From: Cellulosimicrobium cellulans
GTDB lineage: Bacteria > Actinomycetota > Actinomycetes > Actinomycetales > Cellulomonadaceae
Length of the DNA stretch: 64,000 nt
Assembly (NCBI RefSeq): GCF_016921195.1
Contig: NZ_JAFGYF010000002.1
Location: forward strand, 372,001 to 436,000
Direction: 5' to 3'
In this document: piece after piece, positions 8,608-17,320 of the stretch
Layout of the letters: each line of letters begins with the position of its first letter
How positions within the stretch are numbered: position 1 is the first letter of the stretch
Position numbers and translations under genes: made by a program
Notes under the pieces: generated by a model
The model's input: the letters and a program-made list of their open reading frames with translations, nothing else
Told to the model about the DNA's origin: nothing
The model's database searches: none

Positions 8608-8691
8608 CAGGTCCGCGGTTCTACCTCGACCAACCACGGTTCTACCTCGACCGACCACGGTTCTACCTCGACCGACCACGGTTCTACCTCG
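8608..8691 (-). repeat. Tandem array of four 21-bp repeats (right arm, inverted)
   Basis: Four 21-bp units (8608, 8629, 8650, 8671) each end in GGTTCTACCTCG, the reverse complement of the left-array core. The outer three are near-identical. The innermost (8608-8628) keeps only the GCGGTTCTACCTCG half. With the left array this is an inverted-repeat pair with arms of about 84 bp lying between converging genes. Confidence 0.95.
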
Positions 8692-8703
8692 GCCGTGTCG
8701 CGG

Positions 8704-9360
8704 TCAGGCGGGGAGGTCGACGACGCGGTCGGTGCCGCGCTGGGCAGTGAGGGCGCCCGAGGTGGCGGCGGCGAGGTCGGCGTCGAACCGGTCGAGCTCG
8801 GTGGGCGGGACGTGGACGGTGAACTCCGCCTCGGTGGCGTAGGTGACGTCGTCGAGGGTGCCGTCGTGCTGGACGGCCCAGTCACGCAGGACGCCGTGGA
8901 GGCGGCCGGCGTCGGCGTGCGGGACGTCGACGCGCACCTCGGTCAGCACCGCACGGCGCACGGCCCGCGCGACGTCGAGCGCCTCGCTCACCGCGGACGA
9001 GTACGCGCGCACGAGCCCGCCGGCGCCGAGGAGCACGCCGCCGAAGTAGCGGGTGACGACCGCGACGACGTCGGTGACCTGCCGGTGCCGCAGCACCTCG
9101 AGCATGGGGACGCCCGCGGTGCCGGAGGGCTCGCCGTCGTCCGTCGAGCGCTGCTGGTCGGCGTGCGTGCCCACGACGAGGGCGACGCAGTGGTGCCGCG
9201 CGTCCCAGTGCTCCTTGCGGATGCGGGCGATCACGGCGTCCGCGTCGGCGACGGACGCGACGGGGGAGAGGTGCGCGAGGAACCGGGACCTCTTGACGAC
9301 GAGCTCGTGGTCGACCGGTCCAGCGATCGTGCCCCACAGCTCACCGGTGCCCGCGCTCAT
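8704..9360 (-). CDS. YigZ/IMPACT-family protein
   Basis: 218 residues. The N-terminal IMPACT (UPF0029) domain shows ELVVKRSRFLAHL, HHCVAL, STDDGEPSGTAGVPMLEVL and the signature VTRYFGGVLLGAGGLVRAYS (about residues 105-124). A ferredoxin-like C-terminal domain follows. Bacterial YigZ proteins are widespread and their biochemical role is unsettled; eukaryotic IMPACT acts in translational control. ATG start at 9360. Its stop lies 12 bp from the right repeat array. Confidence 0.9.
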   Translation of the reverse strand: MSAGTGELWGTIAGPVDHELVVKRSRFLAHLSPVASVADADAVIARIRKEHWDARHHCVALVVGTHADQQRSTDDGEPSGTAGVPMLEVLRHRQVTDVVAVVTRYFGGVLLGAGGLVRAYSSAVSEALDVARAVRRAVLTEVRVDVPHADAGRLHGVLRDWAVQHDGTLDDVTYATEAEFTVHVPPTELDRFDADLAAATSGALTAQRGTDRVVDLPA

Positions 9361-9411
9361 CCCGTGAGCCTAGCCGCGCGGGGCCCCGGTTCTGAGCGCG
9401 ACGGACGCGCC

Positions 9412-9443
9412 GACGCCCGGGTCGGTGGTCCGACCCGGGCGTC
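9412..9443 (-). terminator. Strong hairpin terminator downstream of argG
   Basis: A perfect 14-bp stem (9412-9425 with 9430-9443) closes a 4-nt TGGT loop, about 20 bp after the argG stop and before the start of the YigZ gene. It probably insulates the two same-strand genes. Confidence 0.8.
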
Positions 9444-9464
9444 CGTGGAGCGTCGAGGACGACG

Positions 9465-11021
<1,557 letters not shown>

Positions 11022-11027
11022 TCATCC

Positions 11028-11783
11028 GTGACCACCGACGACGAGACCGCACCGCCCGCACGCCCCGACGGCGGGGCCGGGGGAGGCGGATCGACGGCGG
11101 GGACGACCGCCTCCCGCTACCCGCGCCCGACCGTCACGCTCGACGAGGCGGAGTGGGTGTGGCGGACCCTTGCGACCGAGGCGATGGTGGAGTCGGCGAA
11201 GCCGGAGACGGTGCGGCTCGCCGTGATCGCCGGCCTCACGCGAGCGACGGGTGCCCGGTACGGCGACCTTCTGCGCTGCACGACCGACGCGATCGACCTC
11301 GGCCCGGCCACGGCGCGCGCAGGGGAGGGGAGGGTCGTGCTCACGCACGGCAAGCACCGCACGGTGCGCGAGCACGTGCTCAGCGCGAGCGTCGTCGTCG
11401 TGCTGCGGCGCTGGATGGCCGTGCGCGAGGTGCTCGCGGCAGATCTCGAGGGGTCGGTGCCCCGCGCGCTGCTGCTCACGGTGCACCACACGCACGACAA
11501 CGGCGTCACGGTGTCGAGCGGCCTGCCCATCACGAAGCAGGGGCTCGTCCTGTCGTGGCGGCGGTTCGTGCACCGGACGAACGCCCGCTACGGCGCCGTG
11601 CGGGCTCCGCTGCCGACGCGCTTCGAGCAGGTCCGACGGGCGTGGGTCGAGGCGTCAGCGCCCGCCGGGAGCGGGATCGTCGCCGGCCCCGGGCTCGGCG
11701 ACGACGCCGGGCGGGACGCCCTCCTCGCCGCCGAGCTCCTGGAACAGCGTGATGTGGAGGCCGGCGGGGGCGTCGAGGCGTGA
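11028..11783 (+). pseudogene. Truncated tyrosine-recombinase-like (integrase) gene, likely remnant
   Basis: 251 codons from GTG. After a low-complexity N-terminus, residues 35-200 look like an integrase catalytic core: TRATGARYGDLLRCTTDAIDL at the position of the first catalytic Arg, then a VLTHGKHRTVREHVLSASVVVVLRRWM strand, then LVLSWRRFVHRTN. The C-terminal HxxR...H...Y box is missing. From about 11655 the frame simply reads the antisense of the glyoxalase gene for 129 bp, so the native C-terminus seems lost. It lies between two direct copies of the 16-bp repeat. It could instead be a small uncharacterised protein that only shares part of the fold. Confidence 0.5.
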
Positions 11784-12143
11784 GTTGAGCGACCGCCACG
11801 GCGTCGGCGTCGGGGGAGCGACGAGCTCCGCCCCGGCCTCGACGGCCCGACGCGTCGCCTCCTGGGCGTCGTCCACCTCGAACGCGACCCGCAGGTGGCC
11901 GGCGACCTGACGCCCGACCTCCACGTCGTCGATCGCCCGCCTGTGGGCCGGGTTCGCGATCTCGAGGGTCGCGTGCCCGACGTCGAGGATCGCCACCCGG
12001 TCGTCCTCGCCGTCGGCATACGCGATGCGCTGGGGGAGGCCCAGGACGTCGCGGTAGAAGGCGAGTGCGGCCTCGAAGTCGTGGGCCTCGACGACGAGTC
12101 GGAGCTGGCGGACGGCGGGCCGCGCACCCGGGATGTCGGTCAT
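11655..12143 (-). CDS. Glyoxalase/VOC-family protein
   Basis: 162 residues with the betaalphabeta-beta-beta VOC fold: RQLRLVVEAHDFEAALAFYRDVLGLP, AILDVGHATLEIA, GHLRVAFEVDDAQEATRRAVEAGAELVAPPTPTPWRSLNSRLDAPAGLHITLFQE. VOC proteins include glyoxalase I, dioxygenases and resistance proteins, and the substrate is not readable. The domain ends near residue 135; the last 25 residues are a low-complexity tail overlapping the convergent integrase remnant. ATG start at 12143. A copy of the 16-bp repeat lies 33 bp upstream. Confidence 0.85.
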   Translation of the reverse strand: MTDIPGARPAVRQLRLVVEAHDFEAALAFYRDVLGLPQRIAYADGEDDRVAILDVGHATLEIANPAHRRAIDDVEVGRQVAGHLRVAFEVDDAQEATRRAVEAGAELVAPPTPTPWRSLNSRLDAPAGLHITLFQELGGEEGVPPGVVAEPGAGDDPAPGGR

Positions 12144-12175
12144 CTCCTGAGCCTAGTCGGCTCGCTCGAAGATGA

Positions 12176-12191
12176 AATAGTGTGCCAAGCG
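12176..12191 (+). repeat. Copy 2 of the 16-bp intergenic repeat AATAGTGTGCCAAGCG
   Basis: Identical to the copy at 10999-11014 and in the same orientation, with one further shared A on the left with copy 3. It lies in the gap between the glyoxalase start and the dps terminator. The two direct copies bracket 1.18 kb containing only the integrase remnant and the glyoxalase gene. Confidence 0.85.
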
Positions 12192-12247
12192 CATCTCACC
12201 ACCTGACCGACCCGAGACAACTCACCACACAGCCCCGAAAAGCAGGC

Positions 12248-12276
12248 GACCCCGCCACGACGGGCGTGGCGGGGTC
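12248..12276 (-). terminator. Hairpin terminator downstream of dps
   Basis: A perfect 12-bp stem (GACCCCGCCACG / CGTGGCGGGGTC) with loop ACGGG sits about 45 bp after the dps stop codon. Confidence 0.75.
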
Positions 12277-12322
12277 CGGGCACGCGGGCGCCGGTCGGTG
12301 GCGCTGCGGGGGAGGACGGGGC

Positions 12323-12901
12323 TCAGGGCTGGCCGGCGGCAGCCTGCTCGGCCTTCTGCGCCGCGCCGGTCTCCGTGCGCGCGCCGGCGGTGGAGAGGTC
12401 GCCGCCGGTCGACTCGAGGTGGGCGCGGACGAACCAGTGGAACAGCTCGAGATCGTGCAGGTGCCCGATGAGCAGGTCGTTCGTCACGTCGTCCAGCTCC
12501 TCGGTCGCGGTCGCGGCCTCACGGTGCGCAGTGATGACCCCGACGTACACCTCGTCGAGGGCGCCGAGGTGAGCGATGGTCGAGGCGCGGCCGAGCGAGT
12601 AGTCCTCCCAGCTCCGGTCGGCGACCAGCGCGCCGGGCGTGCCCTTCGGGGAGACGCCCAGGGTCGCGATGCGCTCGGCGATGGCGTCGACCATCGCACG
12701 CACGGCGTCGACCTGGGGGTCGATCATCTCGTGCACCGCGATGAAGTGCGGGCCGACGACGTTCCAGTGGATGTGCTTGAGCGTGAGCTGCAGGTCGTTG
12801 AGCGCATGCAGACGCTCCTGGAGGATCCCGGCGACCTTCGCCCCTTCCTCGGGGGTGAGCGACGGGACGGTGTACTTCGGCAGGTCGGAGCGAGCGGCCA
12901 T
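12323..12901 (-). CDS. dps: Dps-family DNA-binding/ferritin-like protein
   Basis: About 192 residues. The four-helix Dps fold with the intersubunit ferroxidase signature is plain: LKHIHWNVVGPHFIAVHEMIDPQVDAV supplies the His, His, Asp and Glu ligands. Dps dodecamers oxidise iron with peroxide, store it and protect DNA under stress. The start is the ATG at 12901 (MAARSDLPKY); the preceding nine codons of a longer frame overlap the ribosome-binding region. The C-terminal tail (about 25 residues, Ala/Gly/Glu-rich) is longer than in E. coli. Its own terminator follows. Stress or iron control is likely, but no operator is evident. Confidence 0.92.
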   Translation of the reverse strand: MAARSDLPKYTVPSLTPEEGAKVAGILQERLHALNDLQLTLKHIHWNVVGPHFIAVHEMIDPQVDAVRAMVDAIAERIATLGVSPKGTPGALVADRSWEDYSLGRASTIAHLGALDEVYVGVITAHREAATATEELDDVTNDLLIGHLHDLELFHWFVRAHLESTGGDLSTAGARTETGAAQKAEQAAAGQP

Positions 12902-12961
12902 GGGTGCCTCCTCGGGTCGGGTGCGCACGCCGCGGTGGCGGCGGGACGGCGGTCGGCGTCG

Positions 12962-13348
12962 TCACCGACCATCGTGGTGCCGTCGCATGCTCTTCGCAGG
13001 ACGAGCGATCAGTCCCGGTGCGCACGAGGAGGACGACGTCGAGCACGGCGAGCCCGTCGAGCGCCGTCGAGACCGTGGACGAGACCTCACCGAGCGTGAC
13101 CGCCTGGACGCCGAGCGCCAGCACGGGCAGGACCGTCTGGCTCGTGAGGAGGCGCCGCGCGACGGGCACGACGGCGCGAGTCCCGTCGTCCGGAGCGCCG
13201 CACCTGCGTACCCGGTCGCGAGCGCGAGGGGGTCGGGAGGCGGCGCGAGGCCACGGAACCAGCCGGGCGGCTGCCAGGTCCACGGGGTGCGGGCGGCGGC
13301 GAAGCGTGCCGGTCCGGGCCGGCGATGGTCGTCCCCCGGTGCGGTCAT
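12962..13348 (-). pseudogene. Frame-disrupted gene coupled to the DUF3866 gene (hypothetical membrane-associated protein)
   Basis: An ATG at 13348 overlaps the TGA of the DUF3866 gene (ATGA). The first 56 codons (MTAPGDDHRRPGPARF...ALATGYAGAALRTTG) have genome-like codon use. The frame then turns Ser/Arg-rich and stops at 12962. Coding character moves to the -1 frame near 13181, which reads TRAVVPVARRLLTSQTVLPVLALGVQAVTLGEVSSTVSTALDGLAVLDVVLLVRTG, a hydrophobic stretch with nearly all G/C third positions. One missing base explains this; a sequencing error would too. The second frame has no stop before dps, so its 3' end is unclear. Function unknown. Confidence 0.5.
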
Positions 13349-14523
13349 GCAGGTCGGAGCGACTCTGCGTGGACGCCGGCGACGGCGGCGGCGACGAACG
13401 CGGCGGGGTCGGTGTCGAGGCCGCGGCCCATGGTGGACAGCCGGACGGGGACGGCGTGGAGCGCGTCGAGGAGGTCCTCGCCGGCGGGGACGTCGACGAG
13501 GTGGTGGCGCCCGGTCGGTGCGGCGAGGGTCGCGGCCTGCTCGGCGACGCGGCGGGTGAGGTCGGCGCCCCACCCGGGGAGCGCCTCGACGTCGGGGGCC
13601 GGGACGGGCACGGGGACGTCGCAGGCGGCGAGGGCGACGCGGCCGTACGCGGTGAGGGAGTGGTGGGAGACGCCGAGGTGACGGTCGCGGGCGTCGGCAC
13701 CGGAAACACGCAGGGACGCGACAGGGCGGCCGCCCAGGGCGGCGACCGCGTTGAGGGCCTCGCCCGCAGCGACGCCGGAGAAGCCCCAGCGCGTGCCGGT
13801 GCCGAGGTTGCCGGGGCCCTGGGCGACGACGACGAGGTCGGCGCCGGTGACGTGGCGCGCGGCGAGGAGGCCGGTGTGCACGGTGACGGCCTCGAGGTCG
13901 CCGCCGAACGCCTGCCCGACGGTGAGGCAGGTGTCGATCCAGCCGGCGTCGCGCAGGGTGGCGACGGTGCGGGAGAACGCGGCGGGCAGGGCGCCGCCGT
14001 CGGTCATGACGTAGGCGACGCGGGGCGCGGGGCGGCCCGCGAGCGCCGCGGCGTGCCGGGCGCCGGCGACGACGGCGGGCAGGGCGGAGTGGAGGTCGGC
14101 GACGACGACGGGGGTGTCGGCGAGGTCGTCGGCGTCGCGGAGGGTGTCGTGGTGGGGGGACTCCTGCTCGTCGACGCCGAGGACGAGCGCCTGGAGGGGG
14201 GTGTACCGGGCCTTGACGAGGTGGCCGGGCCCGGGAGCGGGGTCGGGCGGGAGGGGGGTGCCGGGCTGGGCCGGCCCGACGACGAGGGCGTACCCGCCGG
14301 TGCCGAGGCCGCGCGCGAGGGCGGAGACGTTGAGGAGCACGTGGTCGCCGGGGTCGGGGGTGCCGACGAGCTGGGTGTAGGCGAGGGCGCGCACGGTGGC
14401 GTCGGGGTCGTCGTCGCGCCCGGGGAGGGGGTCGTGGAGCCGCACGTGCAGCTCCTGGGCGCCGGTCCAGGCCTTCGCGTGCGACATCACGGTCGCGGTC
14501 CGCCACGTGATCACGCGGCACAC
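13345..14523 (-). CDS. DUF3866 family protein
   Basis: 392 residues resembling the actinobacterial DUF3866 family, whose genes usually lie beside the paf cluster. The N-terminal VITWRTATVMSHAKAWTGAQELHV is typical. The middle contains VVADLHSALPAVVAGARHA, RVAYVMTDGGALPAAFSRTVATLRDAGW and DLVVVAQGPGNLGTGTRWGFSGVAAGEALNAVAALGGRPVASLRVSGADARDRH. No enzymatic function is established. The ATG at 14523 is the longest start; the GTG three codons on (14514, VITWR) fits the family better. Divergent from pafB with only 26 bp between starts. Confidence 0.85.
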   Translation of the reverse strand: MCRVITWRTATVMSHAKAWTGAQELHVRLHDPLPGRDDDPDATVRALAYTQLVGTPDPGDHVLLNVSALARGLGTGGYALVVGPAQPGTPLPPDPAPGPGHLVKARYTPLQALVLGVDEQESPHHDTLRDADDLADTPVVVADLHSALPAVVAGARHAAALAGRPAPRVAYVMTDGGALPAAFSRTVATLRDAGWIDTCLTVGQAFGGDLEAVTVHTGLLAARHVTGADLVVVAQGPGNLGTGTRWGFSGVAAGEALNAVAALGGRPVASLRVSGADARDRHLGVSHHSLTAYGRVALAACDVPVPVPAPDVEALPGWGADLTRRVAEQAATLAAPTGRHHLVDVPAGEDLLDALHAVPVRLSTMGRGLDTDPAAFVAAAVAGVHAESLRPA

Positions 14524-14549
14524 CCTATCGACCGACTAGCGTGGTGCCG

Positions 14550-15650
14550 ATGTCCGAGCCCACGCCCCCTTCCGTCGCGCCCGATCCCGCGCCCTCGTCG
14601 TCGGGGTCGTCGCCGACCAACCCGGCCGCGCGCCTGCTGAACCTGGTGATCGCGCTGGTGAACACGAACGCGTCGATGACGAAGCAGCAGATCCGCCTCA
14701 GCGTGGCGGGGTACGGCGACGCGCCGTCCCCGGACGCGTTCGAACGGATGTTCGAGAGAGACAAGGACACGCTGCGCGACCTGGGCATCCCGATCGTCAC
14801 GGTGGACGCGGGCGGGCACGCGGACGAGGTGGGGTACCGGATCGACCAGGACGCGTACGCGCTGCCCGCGGTGGACCTCACGCCGGCGGAGCTGGGCGTG
14901 CTGGCGCTGGCGGCGCAGTTCTGGCAGGACAAGACGTTGCGCACGGACATCTCGCGGGCGCTGACGAAGCTGCGTGCGGCGGGCGCGGGGGAGACCGCGA
15001 TGGACGTCGTGGCGGGCCTGGCGCCGCAGGTGCGGCCGGTGGGCGACGCGTACGCGACCCTCATGGACGCGATCTCGACGCGGCGTGCGGTGTCGTTCAC
15101 GTACCGGGCGGCGAGCACGGGCGAGGTGCGGGCGCGGCGCGCGCACCCGTGGCGGATCGCGGCGCGGCGCGGCGGCTGGTACCTGGTGGGGTTCGACCTG
15201 GACCGGGGGGCGCCGCGGTCGTACCGGCTGAGCCGGGTCGAGGGTCGCGTGCGGGCGACGGGCCCGCGCGACGCGTTCGAGGTGCCGGCGGACGTGGACG
15301 TCGACGCGGCCCTGGGTACGCGCGACGCGGGCGGGGTCGCGCGCCTGGCCGTGGTGCCGGAGCGCGCGGGCGCGCTGCGGGCGCGCGGCACGGTCGTGGG
15401 GTCGGTGCCGGACGCCCGGGCGGGCGACGGTGCGGGGCGCGACGTGCTGGAGGTCGCGTACGACGTGCGGTACGCGATGGCCGACGAGGTCGTGGGGTAC
15501 GGGGACGCGGTGCTGGTGCTGGGTCCGCCGGACCTGCGCGCGGCGGTCGTGCGGAGGCTGCGGGACGCGGCGACGCTGGGCTCCGCGCGCGACACCGCGG
15601 CCGCCGCGGAGCAGGGCGAGGGGTCGACGGAGGTGACGGGGCGTGGCTGA
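14550..15650 (+). CDS. pafB: PafB, WYL-domain transcriptional regulator of the DNA-damage response
   Basis: About 366 residues: winged HTH region (about 25-90, containing FERMFERDKDTLRDLGIP), then a WYL domain with GGWYLVGFDLDRGAPRSYRLSRVEG and a C-terminal extension. With PafC it forms the PafBC activator of the LexA-independent DNA-damage response known from mycobacteria. The pafA gene is not inside this window. The ATG at 14550 is preferred to a GTG nine bases upstream. The stop overlaps the pafC start by 8 bp. Codons 64-69 contain a perfect TCGAAC-N4-GTTCGA palindrome (14740-14755). Confidence 0.93.
   Translation: MSEPTPPSVAPDPAPSSSGSSPTNPAARLLNLVIALVNTNASMTKQQIRLSVAGYGDAPSPDAFERMFERDKDTLRDLGIPIVTVDAGGHADEVGYRIDQDAYALPAVDLTPAELGVLALAAQFWQDKTLRTDISRALTKLRAAGAGETAMDVVAGLAPQVRPVGDAYATLMDAISTRRAVSFTYRAASTGEVRARRAHPWRIAARRGGWYLVGFDLDRGAPRSYRLSRVEGRVRATGPRDAFEVPADVDVDAALGTRDAGGVARLAVVPERAGALRARGTVVGSVPDARAGDGAGRDVLEVAYDVRYAMADEVVGYGDAVLVLGPPDLRAAVVRRLRDAATLGSARDTAAAAEQGEGSTEVTGRG
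14740..14755. promoter_or_regulatory. LexA/SOS-box-like palindrome inside pafB
   Basis: TCGAACGGATGTTCGA matches the mycobacterial SOS box TCGAAC(N4)GTTCGA at every fixed position. It lies about 190 bp inside the pafB coding region, over codons for FERMFE. Because that peptide may be conserved in PafB, the palindrome could be incidental; whether LexA binds is untested. Confidence 0.4.
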
Positions 15651-16656
15651 GCGCGCGGACGACCGGCTGGTGCGCCTGCTGGGCATCGTCGCGTACCTGG
15701 ACGGCGCCGGTCCGGTGCCGGTGGGCGAGCTCGCCCGGCACTTCGGCGTGAGCGAGCGCCAGGTGCTGGACGACGTCGACGCCCTGTGGGTGTCGGGCAC
15801 GCCCGGGTACTGGCCGGACGACCTCATCGACTTCGACGCCGACTCGATCGAGCGCGGCGTCGTGCGGCTCACCGAGGCGCGCGGCATGACCCGGCCCCTG
15901 CGGCTCGGCACGCGCGAGGCGGTGGCGCTCATCGCGGCGCTGCGCGCGATGCGCGAGACCGCGGCGGTGCAGGCCGACCCGGAGCGCGCGGGCGTCGTCG
16001 AGTCGGTGCTGCGCAAGCTCACCGACGCGACCGGGGAGGCGGCGGCGGCGCTCGACGTGCAGCTCGCCCCCGAGGGCGACCCGCGCGTGGTGGCCGCGAT
16101 CACGAGCGCGCTCGTCGCGGGCCACCGCCTGCGCATCCGGTACGTGACGGCCGCCGACGAGGAGTCCGAGCGCGAGGTCGACCCCGTGTCCCTGCACACG
16201 CAGGACGAGCACGCCTACCTGCTCGCGTGGTGCCACCGCGCCCGCGGCCGGCGCACGTTCCGCGTCGACCGGATCCTCGACGCCACCGAGCTCGAGCATC
16301 CCGTCGAGGGGCACGACGTCGACCCCGACGTCGACTTCACGCCCACCGGCGACGCCCCGCTCGCGACGATCACGTTCGCCAGCCCCGCGCGCGCCGTCGC
16401 CGAGCAGGTCCCCGTCGAGTCCGTCCGCAACCTGCCCGACGGCGCGTTCGAGGTGCGCCTGCGCGTCACCAACCCTGTCTGGCTGCGCCAGCTCCTCACC
16501 GAGCGGGCGAGGCACGTGCTCGCCGTCGAGCCGGCCTCGGTCGCGCACGACGTGCGCGAGGCCGCGAGCGCCGCCCTGTCCGCGTACGCGCACCTGCCGG
16601 GCGAGGTCGTGGGCCCCGGGGGCGACCCGTCGGGCGACGACCGGGCCGCTGGCTAG
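15643..16656 (+). CDS. pafC: PafC, WYL-domain transcriptional regulator (partner of PafB)
   Basis: 337 residues with the same architecture as PafB: N-terminal HTH (LVRLLGIVAYLDGAGPVPVGELARHFGVSERQVLDDVDALW) and a WYL domain around EREVDPVSLHTQDEHAYLLAWCHRARGRRTFRVDRIL. It pairs with PafB as a heterodimer-like activator of DNA repair genes. It starts at a GTG (15643) inside the 3' end of pafB, so the two are translationally coupled. Confidence 0.93.
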   Translation: MAERADDRLVRLLGIVAYLDGAGPVPVGELARHFGVSERQVLDDVDALWVSGTPGYWPDDLIDFDADSIERGVVRLTEARGMTRPLRLGTREAVALIAALRAMRETAAVQADPERAGVVESVLRKLTDATGEAAAALDVQLAPEGDPRVVAAITSALVAGHRLRIRYVTAADEESEREVDPVSLHTQDEHAYLLAWCHRARGRRTFRVDRILDATELEHPVEGHDVDPDVDFTPTGDAPLATITFASPARAVAEQVPVESVRNLPDGAFEVRLRVTNPVWLRQLLTERARHVLAVEPASVAHDVREAASAALSAYAHLPGEVVGPGGDPSGDDRAAG

Positions 16657-16666
16657 GGTGGGCGGC

Positions 16667-16993
16667 ATGTGGTTCTGGGTCTGGACGCTGCTCGTCGTGG
16701 GCACGCTCGTGGGCGCGTTCTTCCTCGCGCGGCGCCTGTGGCGGTCGGTGAAGGGGCTGGGGCGCGAGGTGTCGCGCGCGTCGCAGGTGGCCGCGGACAT
16801 GAGCGCGCGGGCGGACGAGCTGTCCCGCGCGCTGGAGGAGGCGCGGCCGTCGACCGCGCCGACCCTGTTCGACGACCCGGTCGTGCTCCAGGAGCGCGTG
16901 GACCTGCTGCGCGCCGAGCGGGCGGAGCGGCGCGTGCAGCGGCGGCGGCGCGACGAGCAGGTCTGGTACCGCTGGGGCCGGTTCAACGCGTAG
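16667..16993 (+). CDS. Small membrane-anchored coiled-coil protein
   Basis: 108 residues. One N-terminal membrane helix (MWFWVWTLLVVGTLVGAFFLA) is followed by a charged, probably coiled-coil segment (LGREVSRASQVAADMSARADELSRALEEA) and an Arg-rich end (RVQRRRRDEQVWYRWGRFNA). No known family recognised. It lies between pafC and tatA, as small hypothetical genes often do in actinobacteria. The ATG at 16667 is chosen over an in-frame start three codons upstream. Confidence 0.75.
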   Translation: MWFWVWTLLVVGTLVGAFFLARRLWRSVKGLGREVSRASQVAADMSARADELSRALEEARPSTAPTLFDDPVVLQERVDLLRAERAERRVQRRRRDEQVWYRWGRFNA

Positions 16994-17050
16994 GGTTCAC
17001 CGCGTAGACTCGCTCGCGTAGCGCCGTTCGCCTCGAGGAGGAGTTAGCCC

Positions 17051-17317
17051 ATGGGCATGCTCAAGCCCTGGCACATCATCGTGCTGGTCGTCGTCATCCT
17101 GCTCCTGTTCGGCGCCCGCCGGCTCCCGGACCTGGCCAAGAGCGTCGGGCAGTCGCTGAAGATCTTCAAGAGCGAGGTCAAGGACCTGCGCGAGGACGAC
17201 ACCACGCCGCCCGCGGCGGGCGGCACCGGCACGACGACCGCGTCGACCGGTACCTCCGCGCCGACCGTGACCGGAGGGACGACGTCGCCCGAACCGGGCG
17301 ACACCTCGAAGGGATAG
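17051..17317 (+). CDS. tatA: Sec-independent protein translocase subunit TatA
   Basis: 88 residues: a short periplasmic N-terminus, one membrane helix (WHIIVLVVVILLLFG), the hinge GARRLPDLAKSVGQSLKIFKSEVKDL forming the amphipathic helix, and a Thr/Gly-rich tail. TatA forms the pore of the twin-arginine translocase for folded proteins. A clear ribosome-binding site (GAGGAGGAG) lies about 10 bp before the ATG. tatC follows after 3 bp. Confidence 0.96.
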   Translation: MGMLKPWHIIVLVVVILLLFGARRLPDLAKSVGQSLKIFKSEVKDLREDDTTPPAAGGTGTTTASTGTSAPTVTGGTTSPEPGDTSKG

Positions 17318-17320
17318 TCG

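Noticed and set aside
8304-8691. CRISPR array
   Set aside because: Units abut with a 21-bp period and only four variable bases, there are no unique spacers, and no cas genes are near.
8304-8691. Type III toxin-antitoxin RNA repeats
   Set aside because: ToxIN-type RNA repeats precede a toxin endoribonuclease gene in the same direction. Here the arrays are inverted and no small toxin gene follows.
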